Of a DNA stretch of 64,000 nucleotides, positions 7,973 to 17,725 are shown one piece after another. Source of the stretch: Haloglomus litoreum. Lineage in GTDB: Archaea; Halobacteriota; Halobacteria; Halobacteriales; Haloarculaceae. The first letter of the stretch is position 1. Each line of letters begins with the position of its first letter. The stretch covers positions 3,596,001 through 3,660,000 of the forward strand of contig NZ_CP119988.1 in the NCBI RefSeq assembly GCF_029338515.1. The letters run 5' to 3'. A program made the translations under genes and the position numbers. Under the pieces are notes generated by a model, which was not told the DNA's origin, made no database searches, and saw only the letters and a program-made list of their open reading frames with translations.

Positions 7973-9898
7973 TCACTCGGAGAGGAAATCGGGCTCCGTC
8001 CGCTTCTCCGCGCGCTCGGTCTCCAGGTGCGACAGGAACGCGTCCAGGTCGATGTCCTGCTCCTCGCGCTCCTTGCGGTCCCGAACCGAGATGTTCCCGG
8101 CCTCCTCCTCGTTGTCGCCGACGATGATCATGTACGGGAGGCGGTCCTCGTGGGCGCCGCGGATCTTGCGGCCGATGGTCTGGTCGCGGTCCTCGACCTC
8201 GACGCGGAAGCCGGCGTCGTCGAGTTCGTTCTTCACGCGGTGCGCGTATCCCAGATTGTCGTCCGAGATGGGCAGGATGCGGACCTGCTCGGGCGCGAGC
8301 CAGAGCGGGAACTTCCCGTCGAAGTGCTCGATGAGGACCATGAAGAAGCGCTCGTAGGAGCCGTACAGCGCACGATGTATCATCACCGGGCGGTGCTCCT
8401 CGTTGTCCTCGCCGATGTAGCTCAGGTCGAACCGCTCGGGCATGTTGAAGTCCAGCTGGACCGTCGGGCCGTCCCACTCCCGGCCGAGTGCGTCCTCGAA
8501 GCCGAAGTCGATCTTCGGGCCGTAGAAGGCGCCGTCACCGGGCTCGACGTGGTAGTCGAGGCTGGAGCTCTCCAGCACGTCACGGAGCTGTGACTCGGCG
8601 CGCTCCCAGATCTCGTCGCTCCCGACGGACTTCTCCGGGCGCGTGGCCAGCGCCACCGTGTAGTCGAGGTCGAACGTCTCCAGCACCTCGTTGATGGCGG
8701 TCATGATGTTGTCGACCTCCCCCTCGATGTCGTTCGGCCGGCAGAACAGATGGCCGTCGTCGATGGTGAACGCCCACACACGGGAGAGGCCCGACAGTTC
8801 GCCGCGCTGCTCCTTGCGGTACACCTTCCCGTCCTCGGCGTAGCGCACGGGCAGGTCCCGGTACGACCAGGAGCCCTCCTCGAAGATGGTGGCGTGGCCG
8901 GGGCAGTTCATCGGCTTCAGGCCGTACTCCTCGTCGTTGACGTCGAGGAGGAACATATCGTCCCGGTAGTTGTCGTAGTGGCCGGACTTCTTCCACAGCT
9001 CCGTCCGGAAGAGGTGGGGCGTCTCGACGTACTCGTAGCCGTAGCGCTCGTTCAGGTCGCGGACGTAGCCCGACAGCTCGTCGAGCACCGTCTTCCCGGC
9101 AGGGTGGTACAGCGGCAGGCCGGGGCCCGTCGTGTCCGGGATGGAGAACAGGTCGAGTTCGCTGCCGAGGCGGCGGTGGTCGCGCTTCTTTGCCTCCTCG
9201 CGGCGCTCGAGGAACTGCTCGAGGTCCTTCTCGCTCGGGAACGCCGTCCCGTGGACGCGCGTCAGCGTGTCGTTCTCCTCGTCGCCGCGCCAGTACGCCG
9301 CCGAGATGTCCAGCAGCTCGAACGCGCCGACCTCGCCCGTACTGTCGACGTGGGGACCCTGGCAGAGGTCCTGCCAGTCGTCCTGGACGTAGAACGACAC
9401 GGACTCCTCGTCGGCGGCCTCCGTCTCCAGGATGTCCTGCTTGTACTCGTTGTCCTCGTAGACCTCGAACGCCTCCTCGCGGGAGCGCTCGACGCGCTCG
9501 ATGGCGTAGTCGGCCTCGACGATGTCGGCCATCTCGTCCTCGATGGCCTCGAGGTCGTCCTCGTCGAGGTCGACGTTCGTCACGTCGTAGTAGAAGCCCT
9601 GGTCCGTCGGCGGACCGATGGTGAGCTTCGCCTCCGGGTGGAGGCGCTGGAGCGCCTGCGCGAAGACGTGCGCGGCGGAGTGGCGAAGGACCTGCAGGTA
9701 CTCGTCGGAGTCCTCCGTGACGATCTCGAGCGTGCAGTCCTCCGAGAGCGGCGTGTGCCGGTCGACCAGCTCGCCGTCGACGACGCCGGCGACTGTGGCC
9801 GCCCCGAGTCCCGGTCCGATCTCGTAGGCGACCTCCTCGACCGTGACCCCGTCGTCCAGGTCCAGCACGGACCCGTCGGGGAGCGTGACGGCTACCAT
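7973..9898 (-). CDS. thrS: Threonyl-tRNA synthetase, bacterial-type with own editing domain
   Basis: Attaches threonine to tRNA-Thr. 641 residues in the order TGS domain (1 to about 62), N2 editing domain with HSAAH (the HxxxH motif) and CQGPHVDS (the Cys-x-x-x-His pair), class II catalytic core and HGTP anticodon-binding domain ([14 protein letters not shown] onwards). Zinc ligands of the active site are visible in MNCPGH, DDGHLFC and MIHRALYGS. This architecture is that of bacterial/eukaryotic ThrRS, not the classical archaeal form, whose editing domain is unrelated. A separate archaeal-type editing protein lies 1.2 kb away. A TATA-like box sits 23-32 nt before the ATG. Confidence 0.96.
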   Translation of the reverse strand: MVAVTLPDGSVLDLDDGVTVEEVAYEIGPGLGAATVAGVVDGELVDRHTPLSEDCTLEIVTEDSDEYLQVLRHSAAHVFAQALQRLHPEAKLTIGPPTDQGFYYDVTNVDLDEDDLEAIEDEMADIVEADYAIERVERSREEAFEVYEDNEYKQDILETEAADEESVSFYVQDDWQDLCQGPHVDSTGEVGAFELLDISAAYWRGDEENDTLTRVHGTAFPSEKDLEQFLERREEAKKRDHRRLGSELDLFSIPDTTGPGLPLYHPAGKTVLDELSGYVRDLNERYGYEYVETPHLFRTELWKKSGHYDNYRDDMFLLDVNDEEYGLKPMNCPGHATIFEEGSWSYRDLPVRYAEDGKVYRKEQRGELSGLSRVWAFTIDDGHLFCRPNDIEGEVDNIMTAINEVLETFDLDYTVALATRPEKSVGSDEIWERAESQLRDVLESSSLDYHVEPGDGAFYGPKIDFGFEDALGREWDGPTVQLDFNMPERFDLSYIGEDNEEHRPVMIHRALYGSYERFFMVLIEHFDGKFPLWLAPEQVRILPISDDNLGYAHRVKNELDDAGFRVEVEDRDQTIGRKIRGAHEDRLPYMIIVGDNEEEAGNISVRDRKEREEQDIDLDAFLSHLETERAEKRTEPDFLSE

Positions 9899-9920
9899 AC
9901 CACGAGGGAGTCACGAGTGC

Positions 9921-9930
9921 CGGATAAAGC
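9921..9930 (-). promoter_or_regulatory. TATA-like box of thrS
   Basis: Reads GCTTTATCCG on the minus strand, -23 to -32 from the start codon, as in leaderless haloarchaeal genes. Confidence 0.5.
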
Positions 9931-10006
9931 TTTAGAGACGGCGGGAGCGGTTGGCACACACCCGCAAGCAGGGCGGCGGGCACCATGGGACACCACCTGC
10001 GTCCGC

Positions 10007-11044
10007 TCAGAACAGCGTCGACTCCCCGCCCTCGGCCATCCGCGCCTCCGCGAAGCGGTCCGCGGCCGCCAGCGGTGTGACGTCCTCCGCCCGCGCCGTC
10101 TCGAACATCGATTCGAGGCGGTCGCGGACCGCCGCCACGCGCTCCAGCGCCTCGGCGATGTCCCCGCCCTCCATCTCCGTGACGCCGGACACGAGGCCAC
10201 CCGCATTCACCACGTAGTCCGGTGCGTAGAGGATGTCGCGCTCGGCCAGCGCGGCGGCGTGGCGGCGCGCGGCGAGCTGGTTGTTCGCCGAGCCACAGAC
10301 CACGTCGCACTCCAGGCGGGGTATCGTCCCGTCGTCCAGCACGCCGCCCAGCGCGCAGGGCGCGAAGGCGTCGCAGGGCTCGTCGTAGATGGCGTCGGGC
10401 GCGACCGACTCGACGCCGAACTCGTCGGTGACCGCGTCGACCGCTTCCTCGTCCACGTCGGCGACGACCACCTCCGCCCCGGCCTCGACCAGTCGTGCCA
10501 CGAGCGCCCGGCCGACCTTTCCGACGCCCTGCACCGCGATGCGGCGGCCGTCCAGCGAGTCGTCCCCGTCGAACTCGCCGAACGAGGCCCGCAGCCCGTG
10601 GACCACGCCCGCCGCCGTCACGTCGGTCCCCTCGCCGCCGCCCGCGCCGCCGACGTTACCCGTCGTCTCCTGGATGACGCGCAGGTCCTCCACGTCGATG
10701 TTCACGTCCTCCCCGGTCACGAACCGGCCGCCGTAGCTGTCGACCACGCGTCCGTACGCCCTGAGGAGGTCGTCGGTCTTCTCGGCCGGGTCCCCGACGA
10801 TGACGGCCTTTCCGCCGCCCAGCGGCAACTCGGCGGCCGCGGTCTTGTACGCCATCGCCTCCGAGAGCCGCAACGCGTCCGTCAGCGCGTCGGCCTCGTC
10901 GGCGTAGTCGAGCATCCGGGTGCCGCCGACGGCCGGCCCGCGCCGGGAGTCGTAGACGGCGACGATACACCGGAGCCCGGTCGACTCGTCGCGGTAGAAG
11001 GCGACGTGCTCGTGACCGGCCTCGTCCATCTCGTGGAGGGTCAT
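10007..11044 (-). CDS. Glu/Leu/Phe/Val dehydrogenase family enzyme (leucine-dehydrogenase-like)
   Basis: NAD(P)-dependent oxidative deamination of an amino acid to its 2-oxo acid and ammonia. 345 residues, which is leucine/valine dehydrogenase size and clearly shorter than glutamate dehydrogenases (about 420). The catalytic lysine region is AELPLGGGKAVIVGD; the nucleotide loop is AVQGVGKVGRAL; NAGGLVSG is the C-terminal signature. The ATG at 11044 (MTLHEMDEAGHEH) lies 24 nt after a TATA-like box and gives the family's normal N-terminus. It is divergent from the ThrRS-editing gene. Branched-chain preference is inferred from length only. Confidence 0.9.
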   Translation of the reverse strand: MTLHEMDEAGHEHVAFYRDESTGLRCIVAVYDSRRGPAVGGTRMLDYADEADALTDALRLSEAMAYKTAAAELPLGGGKAVIVGDPAEKTDDLLRAYGRVVDSYGGRFVTGEDVNIDVEDLRVIQETTGNVGGAGGGEGTDVTAAGVVHGLRASFGEFDGDDSLDGRRIAVQGVGKVGRALVARLVEAGAEVVVADVDEEAVDAVTDEFGVESVAPDAIYDEPCDAFAPCALGGVLDDGTIPRLECDVVCGSANNQLAARRHAAALAERDILYAPDYVVNAGGLVSGVTEMEGGDIAEALERVAAVRDRLESMFETARAEDVTPLAAADRFAEARMAEGGESTLF

Positions 11045-11067
11045 GGGAGAGGGCCACGCATCCCGGC

Positions 11068-11077
11068 GGCTTAACCG
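11068..11077 (-). promoter_or_regulatory. TATA-like box of the amino-acid dehydrogenase gene
   Basis: Reads CGGTTAAGCC on the minus strand, -24 to -33 from the ATG at 11044, in the 98-bp divergent spacer shared with the ThrRS-editing gene. Confidence 0.45.
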
Positions 11078-11142
11078 CGGGGGGCCACGCGCCGGTCCCG
11101 GTCCCCGCAACCGCTTTGCCGCGGCGCCGCCACCACCCGGCG

Positions 11143-12978
11143 ATGCGCGTCCTCGACGTCCACGCGGAGCACTGCTCGTTCGAGACGGTCGCGGCACCGC
11201 CCGCCGAGGACGCCCCCGACCCCGAGGCAGCGACCCCCGAACCGGCCGACGACGCCCCCCCGGCGCCCCGCGAGGGTGGGTTCGACGACTGTCTCGCCGC
11301 CCTCGTCGCCGTCGAGGGCGACGACGCCCACGACCCCGACGCCGTCGCGGCCGAGGCCGCCGACCACCTCGTCGACCGGGCCGCGGACCTCCGGCTCTCG
11401 CGGGTGCTGGTGTACCCGTGTCCCGCGCTGAGCGAGCGGCCGACCGACCACGGGACGAGTGTCGAGTGCTGTCGGGCACTCGCGCGGGCGCTCGACGAGC
11501 GCGGGGACGACCTCGACGTGCTCCGTGCCCCCGTCGGCTGGCACCACGCCCTCACGCTTTCGACCGCCGGCCATCCGTTCGCCGAGTCGGTGACCCGCTT
11601 CACGGGGGAGGTCGAGGTTCGGAAGATGGAGTCCGAGTGGACCGTCGTCGTCGACGGCGAGCGCCGCGATGTCGAGGCCGCACGCCCGGACCTTGACGCG
11701 GACACGTGCGAGGCGTTCGAACTCGCGATGGAAGGGCCCACCGTCGACCACCTCCTCGCGCGCGGCGAGTGGGACGACGGCCAGCCGTCGCTCGTCGAGC
11801 CGGATGGGCTCGGCGGCCGTCGGCTGCTCCCGGCCGGCCGGCTGGTCCACGACCTGCTGGCCGACCGGGTCCACGACCGCCTGCTCGACGCGGGCGCCGC
11901 GCCCATCGAGACCGGCGTCACGTACGACCCCTCGGACCCGGAGACGGCGCGCCTGCTGGGCGCGTTCACGACCGTCGACGCGTACCCGGGCCAGGGGGCA
12001 CGGCTCCGCCCCTCCGCGCGACTCGGCGCCCTCGCCCTCCTCCGGGACGCCGACCTCCGGCCCGTGGACTGCCCGCTCCGGCTGGCCGAGACCGGTCCCG
12101 TCGAGCGTGCCTGGGGCGGGGCGACCGTCCCGACCGCGCACGCGGTCACCGCCGACCGCGACGGGGGCTGGGCGGCGCTCGTCGAGTTCGCCGGACTCGT
12201 CGTGGCGCTGCACCGCGAGTGCGGCCTCGACGCGGTGCCCGTCTGTTACGCCGACGGCGGCGTCCCGCCGGACCGGCTCGACGAGGTCGCCGCGGCGCTC
12301 GACCGGCCGTTGCTGGTCCACCGGGACGCCGCCGCGGACGACGGCTCGGCGCGGGTCCGCCTCGAGTTCCACGACGCCCGGCGCGACCCCGGCGACGTAC
12401 CCCACGTCCGACTCGACCCCGGGCTCGCGGAGCGCGCGGGAATCGCGTTCGAGGGAGGGGATGACGGGCCCGACGGAGACGGGAGTCGGAGCGGGCCCGC
12501 TCGCGTCCGCCCGGTCGTCGTCGACTGCGAGCCGTTCGGGAGCCTCGACGCCGCCCGCGCGGCGCTCTGGGAATCGCCCCCGGTCTGGCTCGCCCCGACA
12601 CAGGTCCGGTTCGTCACGGTCGACGCCGACCACCGCGACCGGGCGACGACGCTGGCGGACGAGGTGACCGGGGCCGGCCTCCGCGCCGACGTGGACGACC
12701 GCGCCCTGCCGGTCGGCGAGCGCCTCGACCGGGCCGCGCGCGACCGGGTACCGTTCGTCGTCGTGGTCGGGGACCGCGAGACCGACGCGGCGGCCCTGAC
12801 GGTCTGGGACCGACGGGCGGGGACGGAGCGGTCGCTCTCTGACGGGGCGCTCGTGACGCTCGTCGAGGACGCGGTCGACGGGTTCCCCCGACGGGCGCGG
12901 TACCTGCCGCCGTTCGTCACGGACGGCCCGCTCGGCGGGACGATGGTCGGGAGGAAGGGAGCCGGCGGCGAGGAGTAG
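11143..12978 (+). CDS. Archaeal-type ThrRS editing protein with degenerate synthetase body
   Basis: Likely removes serine from mischarged tRNA-Thr. The N-terminus (MRVLDVHAEHCSFE) and AGHPFAESVTR are signatures of the archaeal ThrRS editing domain, which has a D-aminoacyl-tRNA-deacylase fold. The middle third aligns in layout with a class II core, but I could not find good motif 2 or motif 3 residues. The C-terminal part (VWLAPTQVRFVTVDAD to PFVVVVGDRETD) is an HGTP anticodon-binding domain. So it looks like a full archaeal ThrRS (611 residues) that kept editing and tRNA binding and lost aminoacylation, which is left to the bacterial-type thrS nearby. In Sulfolobales a split ThrRS-cat/ThrRS-ed arrangement is known. 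The ATG at 11143 is chosen because it starts exactly at the editing domain. Confidence 0.85.
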   Translation: MRVLDVHAEHCSFETVAAPPAEDAPDPEAATPEPADDAPPAPREGGFDDCLAALVAVEGDDAHDPDAVAAEAADHLVDRAADLRLSRVLVYPCPALSERPTDHGTSVECCRALARALDERGDDLDVLRAPVGWHHALTLSTAGHPFAESVTRFTGEVEVRKMESEWTVVVDGERRDVEAARPDLDADTCEAFELAMEGPTVDHLLARGEWDDGQPSLVEPDGLGGRRLLPAGRLVHDLLADRVHDRLLDAGAAPIETGVTYDPSDPETARLLGAFTTVDAYPGQGARLRPSARLGALALLRDADLRPVDCPLRLAETGPVERAWGGATVPTAHAVTADRDGGWAALVEFAGLVVALHRECGLDAVPVCYADGGVPPDRLDEVAAALDRPLLVHRDAAADDGSARVRLEFHDARRDPGDVPHVRLDPGLAERAGIAFEGGDDGPDGDGSRSGPARVRPVVVDCEPFGSLDAARAALWESPPVWLAPTQVRFVTVDADHRDRATTLADEVTGAGLRADVDDRALPVGERLDRAARDRVPFVVVVGDRETDAAALTVWDRRAGTERSLSDGALVTLVEDAVDGFPRRARYLPPFVTDGPLGGTMVGRKGAGGEE

Positions 12979-12990
12979 GCGTCGCGGCCG

Positions 12991-13473
12991 TCAGCGGGCG
13001 GGGAGCGGCTTCCGGGCCGGGATCACCGCCGAGAGCAGGTCGTCGACGGTGACGAGGTCGCCGTCGAGCCGGACCGGGGCGACCGCCACGAGGTCGTCAC
13101 CGTGGGTGGCCGCCAGCGCCACGGTCGGGAGGCAGAGCATCCGGCAGTTACGGTCGGTGAACGCGCAGTTCGCCTCCCGGGTCTCGAAGCCGACCAGTTC
13201 GGCCCCGTTTCGGTCGGCCCAGTCGCGGAAGTCGGCGACCTCCTCGAGGACGAACCGGGCCGACGGCGTCTTCGCGAGCGGCCCCTCCAGCCCCACCGCG
13301 TTCCCCCAGACGTGGACGGTCGCGTCGATGGGCTCGGCGAGGTCGTCCAGCCGGGCGACGATCTCCTCGACCCGTCCGCCGTCGACGTCGGGCGAGAGCG
13401 AGCGGACGAACAGATGGACGGCCGTCACTGCCGGGCGGTCGGTACTGGAGGCTGTGCTCGCGGACATAGTCAT
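12991..13473 (-). CDS. Conserved haloarchaeal protein, HTH-domain type
   Basis: 160 residues beginning MTMSAST. The central part (VHLFVRSLSPDVDGGR, then VHVWGNAVGLEGP) resembles a family common in haloarchaea and often labelled 'HTH domain-containing', but I cannot point to a clear helix-turn-helix. Two cysteines in CAFTDRNCRMLC plus one more form a C-x7-C-x3-C pattern that might bind metal. It is convergent with the ThrRS-editing gene, 12 nt apart. Either ATG 13473 or 13467 could be used. Function unknown. Confidence 0.65.
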   Translation of the reverse strand: MTMSASTASSTDRPAVTAVHLFVRSLSPDVDGGRVEEIVARLDDLAEPIDATVHVWGNAVGLEGPLAKTPSARFVLEEVADFRDWADRNGAELVGFETREANCAFTDRNCRMLCLPTVALAATHGDDLVAVAPVRLDGDLVTVDDLLSAVIPARKPLPAR

Positions 13474-13650
13474 GTGGTAGAGTACCAAGAAGAGGGCTTA
13501 ACCGTTTCTCCCGCTTGCGTCCCCGATGCGTACCGGATGGGCGAGACGACCGCGACACGCCATCCACGGGTCCCGTGGGGCAGTGAGCTGGTAGGGCGGT
13601 GAGCCGGTAGGGCGGTGGGCCCGGGCGTCCGGGTGCTGCCGGGGCTCGGC

Positions 13651-15312
13651 CTACAGCTCCTCGCTGGAGGAGAGCGGTCCACCCAGCCGGTCGGCGGCCT
13701 CGTCCTCCAGCTTGTAGCGCTGGACCTTGCGCGTGCCCGAGCGCGGGAGTTCGTCCACGAAGAACACCCGGCGGGGGTGGGCGTACGAGGGCACCCGTTC
13801 GAGCGCGAACTCCCGGAGCGCGCGCTCCGTTATCTCGTCGGGGTCCGCGTCGTGTTCGAGGACGACGAACGCGACCGGCGCCTGGCCCTTCACCTCGTGG
13901 TCGGCGCCGACGACGGCGGCCTCCGCGACGGCGGGGTGGTCGAACAGCGCGTTCTCCACCTCGGCGGGGTAGACGTTCTCCCCGCCGACGATGATCATGT
14001 CGTCGGCGCGGTCGACCATCCAGAGGAAGCGGTCCTCGTCGACGCGTGCGATGTCGTCCGTGTAGAACCAGCCCTCGTCGTCGAACACCTGCTCGTTCTT
14101 CTCCGGCAGGTTGTGGTAGCCCTGGAACACCTGCGGACCCCGCACGGCCATCTCGCCGGTGTAGGTCTCCTCGTCGTCGAAGTCGACGTGCTCGGTGATA
14201 TCGACGGGCGCCTGGGGATCGAGCCACTCGGCCTCGACGCGGGTCTCGCCCGTCACGGGGTCGACGAGTTTGAGTTCGATATCGGGGCTCGGCCGGCCGA
14301 TACAGCCGGCGCCCTTGATGACGCCCCGGACGGAGTTCGTCGTGCCGGCGGGCGTGGTCTCGGTCATCCCCCAGCCCTCGATGAGCTGGGCGCCGAACAT
14401 CGCCTCGACGCGGTCGCGGGTGTCGTCCGCGAGGGGCGCGGCCCCCGACCCGACCGTCTCGATGCTTTCGAGGTCGTACTCGTCGGGGTTGGACTCGTAC
14501 TCGTTGAGCATCTCGATGAAGATGGCCGGGATGCCCGCGAACTGCGTCACGTCGTGCTCGTCGATGGCCCCCAGGAGCGCCGAGGCGACGGGGAGGGTCT
14601 TGAGGACGATGTCGACGCCGTTGTAGAGCCCGTTGATCAGGACGACGCTCAGCCCGTACATGTGGAACAGCGGCAGGACGAGCAGGGTCGTGCTCTCCTC
14701 GGGGTCACCCGCGCCCGTCTCCGTGTACGACTGCGACGTCGAGAGGACGTTCCGGTGCGTCGTCAGGACCCCCTTCGGGTCGCCGGTGGTGCCGGAGGTG
14801 TAGCACTGCAGACAGACGTCCTCGAAGTCGCGGTCGGGCCGGTCGAACTCCGCCGCCGCCTCGTCGACGTGCTCGTCGTAGTCCAGCAGGCCGGCGTCCT
14901 CGTTCCCGCCGGGGATGAGCGCCGTCTCGACGTGCGCCGAGAGGTCCTTCACGACCGAGGGGAACACCTCCGAGCCCACCAGTACGTCGACGCCGGCGTC
15001 GTCGAGGATGTACTCCAGCCGGCCCTTGTCCATCCGGTGGTTGAGCGGCACCGCGACCGCGCCCGTGCGGACGATGCCGAAGAACGTCTCCGGGAACTGC
15101 AGCGAGTTGGCGATGTACATCGCCACGCGGTCGCCCGGTTCGACGCCCAGTTCGACGAGCGCGTTCGCCACCTGGTCGGCACGCCGGTCGAGGTCGGCGT
15201 AGGAGTACTCCTCGCCACGGTACTCCAGTGCGCGTTTCTCGCCGTATCGGTCCGCGCCCATCGCCGGGATGTCGCCCACGTGTCGCAGCGGTTCCTGCCG
15301 GTGGTACTTCAT
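13651..15312 (-). CDS. Acyl-CoA synthetase (AMP-forming)
   Basis: Activates a carboxylic acid, usually a fatty acid, to its CoA thioester via an acyl-adenylate. 553 residues with the ANL-superfamily P-loop YTSGTTGDPKGV (about 175-190), GWGMTETTP (A5 motif), GWFYTDDIARVDED (A7/A8) and the C-terminal lysine region near RSGTRKVQRYKLED. The start codon lies 26 nt from a TATA-like box. A PaaI-type thioesterase gene lies upstream on the same strand, so activation and hydrolysis of acyl-CoA may be linked. Chain-length preference cannot be read. Confidence 0.93.
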   Translation of the reverse strand: MKYHRQEPLRHVGDIPAMGADRYGEKRALEYRGEEYSYADLDRRADQVANALVELGVEPGDRVAMYIANSLQFPETFFGIVRTGAVAVPLNHRMDKGRLEYILDDAGVDVLVGSEVFPSVVKDLSAHVETALIPGGNEDAGLLDYDEHVDEAAAEFDRPDRDFEDVCLQCYTSGTTGDPKGVLTTHRNVLSTSQSYTETGAGDPEESTTLLVLPLFHMYGLSVVLINGLYNGVDIVLKTLPVASALLGAIDEHDVTQFAGIPAIFIEMLNEYESNPDEYDLESIETVGSGAAPLADDTRDRVEAMFGAQLIEGWGMTETTPAGTTNSVRGVIKGAGCIGRPSPDIELKLVDPVTGETRVEAEWLDPQAPVDITEHVDFDDEETYTGEMAVRGPQVFQGYHNLPEKNEQVFDDEGWFYTDDIARVDEDRFLWMVDRADDMIIVGGENVYPAEVENALFDHPAVAEAAVVGADHEVKGQAPVAFVVLEHDADPDEITERALREFALERVPSYAHPRRVFFVDELPRSGTRKVQRYKLEDEAADRLGGPLSSSEEL

Positions 15313-15337
15313 GTGACACGCTGACGCGACCCGTCCC

Positions 15338-15346
15338 GACTAAACT
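15338..15346 (-). promoter_or_regulatory. TATA-like box of the acyl-CoA synthetase gene
   Basis: Reads AGTTTAGTC on the minus strand, -26 to -34 from the ATG at 15312. Confidence 0.4.
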
Positions 15347-15419
15347 CTGTTCCCTGTTCTGCCGGTGCGCTTTTTACAGCGCTCGCGTCGGATGCGCCCG
15401 TGGTGTCCGTCCGCCCCGA

Positions 15420-15878
15420 CTACTCCCGAACGTAGCCGACGCTCTCGTCCAGTTCGACGCGACTCCGGGCGAATCGGCCGGTTCCGCGGGCGATCTCGTT
15501 CCCGTCGTCGTCCTCGGCGATGGCGCTCGCGAGCAACTGGTTCGGGTTCGCGTTGACCACGACCCCCTCCGCGCGGACGGTGCCCTCGCTGACGGGGCGC
15601 TCGAGGTGGACGTCGAACCCCGTCGTCAGGACGAACACGTCCTCGACGAGCGAGTTGACGGCGAAGAAGGCCGCATCGTCGAGCGCCTTGAAGTAGTACG
15701 AGCCGTGCATTCCGCCCGCGGCGTGGTGGGTGGACGCGTCGACGTCGAACTCGACGGACGCCTCGGCCGTGTCGATGCTGAGCGTCGGGTCGAGGCGGTC
15801 GTTGCAGGGCGCCTGGTGGTACATCTCCTCGAGTGCGCGGAAGTGGGCCGGGTCCGGACCGTTGGCGTCGTCGGGCAT
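15420..15878 (-). CDS. PaaI-family hotdog thioesterase
   Basis: Hydrolyses acyl-CoA thioesters (family role). The 152-residue single hotdog domain contains [20 protein letters not shown], whose HG and following acidic residue correspond to the usual active-site helix, and [18 protein letters not shown] as the conserved strand. The ATG at 15876-15878 (MPDDANGPD) is chosen; the longer upstream frame is basic and lacks homology-like features. It precedes the acyl-CoA synthetase gene on the same strand with a 107-bp gap that contains that gene's own TATA-like box. Confidence 0.85.
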   Translation of the reverse strand: MPDDANGPDPAHFRALEEMYHQAPCNDRLDPTLSIDTAEASVEFDVDASTHHAAGGMHGSYYFKALDDAAFFAVNSLVEDVFVLTTGFDVHLERPVSEGTVRAEGVVVNANPNQLLASAIAEDDDGNEIARGTGRFARSRVELDESVGYVRE

Positions 15879-16019
15879 ACCCGCTCCGGCGAGGGGCGTG
15901 GGGAAAACGGTGCCGGGAAGACGCCGTCGGGCGGGAGGACCACCGGCCACCGGGGACGGCTGTCGACGGATACGGGTGCCACCGCGACACAGGCCCGCAA
16001 ACAGTCGGCTCAAGGACAA

Positions 16020-16029
16020 CGATTTTGAA
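16020..16029 (+). promoter_or_regulatory. TATA-like box of cmk-truB
   Basis: CGATTTTGAA, -22 to -31 from the cmk ATG; consistent with a leaderless bicistronic transcript. Confidence 0.4.
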
Positions 16030-16050
16030 CGGCAGCGACGGAGTGGGCAC

Positions 16051-16629
16051 ATGTTGATTACCATCTCCGGCCCTGCGGGCAGTGGGAAGTCCACTGCGGC
16101 GGCCGGACTCGCCGAGGCGCTCGGCTACGAGCACGTCAGCGGTGGTGACATCTTCCGGGCGCTCGCCGACGAGCGGGGGATGACGCCGCTCGAACTCAAC
16201 CGGGCGGCCGAGGAGGACGACACCATCGACCGCGACCTCGACCGCCGACTGCGCGAGACGGCCGCCGAGCGCGACGACCTCGTCCTCGAATCGCGACTGG
16301 CCGGCTGGATGGCCGGCGAGCACGCCGACTTCAAGATGTGGCTGAACGCACCGCTGGCCGTCCGGGCACAGCGCATCGCCGAGCGCGAGGACAAGGCCGT
16401 CGACCGGGCCCGCGAGGAGACCCGCGCCCGCGCCGAGTCCGAGGCCACCCGCTACCGCGAGTACTACGGCATCGACATCGAGGACCTCTCCATCTACGAC
16501 CTCGTCCTGAACACCTCGCGGCTCGACCCCGACGGCGTCGTCGGCGCGCTCCGTGCCGTCGTCGAGGCGTACACCCCCGAGGGCGACGAGGGCAAGACCC
16601 CCGTCGAGGGCATCCGGTACGAGTTCTGA
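16051..16629 (+). CDS. cmk: (d)CMP kinase, archaeal type
   Basis: Phosphorylates CMP/dCMP with ATP in pyrimidine nucleotide supply. The 192-residue P-loop kinase starts [17 protein letters not shown] (Walker A GPAGSGKS) and has HVSGGDIFR for the nucleoside-binding part and a basic lid region ([19 protein letters not shown]). The stop codon overlaps the start of truB (ATG within CTGATG), so translation is probably coupled. In many archaea a ribosomal protein L14e gene sits between cmk and truB; it is absent here. Confidence 0.95.
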   Translation: MLITISGPAGSGKSTAAAGLAEALGYEHVSGGDIFRALADERGMTPLELNRAAEEDDTIDRDLDRRLRETAAERDDLVLESRLAGWMAGEHADFKMWLNAPLAVRAQRIAEREDKAVDRAREETRARAESEATRYREYYGIDIEDLSIYDLVLNTSRLDPDGVVGALRAVVEAYTPEGDEGKTPVEGIRYEF

Positions 16630-17654
16630 TGCCCGACGACGCCGACGCGACGGATGGCGCCGACGCGGCGGGCGACCCCGACGCGGCCGACCCCGACGCG
16701 GCGGCCGACCTCCGGCCCGCCCCCGACGAGCGGTCGGTGCCGGAACTGCTCGCGTTCGGCGTCGTCAACCTCGACAAGCCGCCCGGCCCCTCTGCCCACC
16801 AGGTCGCGGCCTGGGCCCGCGACCTCGCCGACGACGCGCTCGCCGCCAGCGGTGCCGACGCCCGGGTCGACCGCGCGGCCCACGCGGGCACGCTCGACCC
16901 GAAGGTGACGGGCTGTCTGCCGCTCATGCTCGGGGACGCGACGCGGCTGGCGCAGGCGTTCGACGACGCCGACAAGGAGTACGTCTCGGTGCTGGAACTC
17001 CACCGCTCTGCGCCCACCGACCTCGAGGAGACCGTCGCCGAGTTCGAGGGGCCGCTGCTCCAGAAGCCGCCCCGGAAGTCCGCGGTGAGCCGCCGCCTGC
17101 GCACCCGGACGGTCCACGACCTCGACCTGCTCGAACGCGAGGACCGGCGGGCGCTGCTGCGTATCGAGTGCGAGGCCGGCACGTACGTCCGGAAACTATG
17201 TCACGACCTCGGACTGGCGCTCGGCACCGGCGCGAACATGGGCGACCTCCGCCGGACCGCGACCGGGACCTTCGACGACACCGACCTCGTCACGCTCCAC
17301 GACTACATCGACGCGCTGGCGGTCTGGCGCGAGGCCGGCCACGAGGGCCCCATCCGCGAGGTCGTCGCGCCCGCAGAGCGAACGCTCGACCACCTCCCGC
17401 GCGTGACCGTCGCGGAGAGCGCCGCCCATCAGGTGGCCACCGGCGCGCCCGTCTACGCACCCGGCGTGCTCGGCATCGACGCCCCCGATGAGGGGCCGAA
17501 CGCTGGCGACCTGCCCGAACCGGGCGACGGCGAGGACGCGCCGCTCGTGGCCGGCTACGTCCCGAGCGGCACGGCCGTCTGCCTCGGTCGGCTCGTCGGC
17601 GACCCCGAGGCCGAACGGGGCGAGGTCGTCGCACTCGAGCGCGTACTCGTCTGA
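16629..17654 (+). CDS. truB: tRNA/rRNA pseudouridine synthase TruB/Cbf5, archaeal
   Basis: Catalytic subunit of archaeal H/ACA RNPs, and can also act on tRNA U55. 341 residues: an acidic, low-complexity N-terminal extension of about 35 residues, the TruB catalytic domain with VVNLDKPPGPSAHQV and the catalytic-Asp motif HAGTLDPKVTGCLP, then a PUA domain (from LPRVTVAESAAHQV to AVCLGRLVGD). LLQKPPRKSAV is the Cbf5 substrate-loop segment. The ATG overlaps the cmk stop by one base. The acidic extension is typical halophilic adaptation rather than a separate domain. Confidence 0.95.
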   Translation: MPDDADATDGADAAGDPDAADPDAAADLRPAPDERSVPELLAFGVVNLDKPPGPSAHQVAAWARDLADDALAASGADARVDRAAHAGTLDPKVTGCLPLMLGDATRLAQAFDDADKEYVSVLELHRSAPTDLEETVAEFEGPLLQKPPRKSAVSRRLRTRTVHDLDLLEREDRRALLRIECEAGTYVRKLCHDLGLALGTGANMGDLRRTATGTFDDTDLVTLHDYIDALAVWREAGHEGPIREVVAPAERTLDHLPRVTVAESAAHQVATGAPVYAPGVLGIDAPDEGPNAGDLPEPGDGEDAPLVAGYVPSGTAVCLGRLVGDPEAERGEVVALERVLV

Positions 17655-17725
17655 TTTTCGGCGTGAATTGTCGATAATCGGCAGAACCGCGAAATTATCC
17701 GAAAGAACCTACTTCAGCGGAGTTA

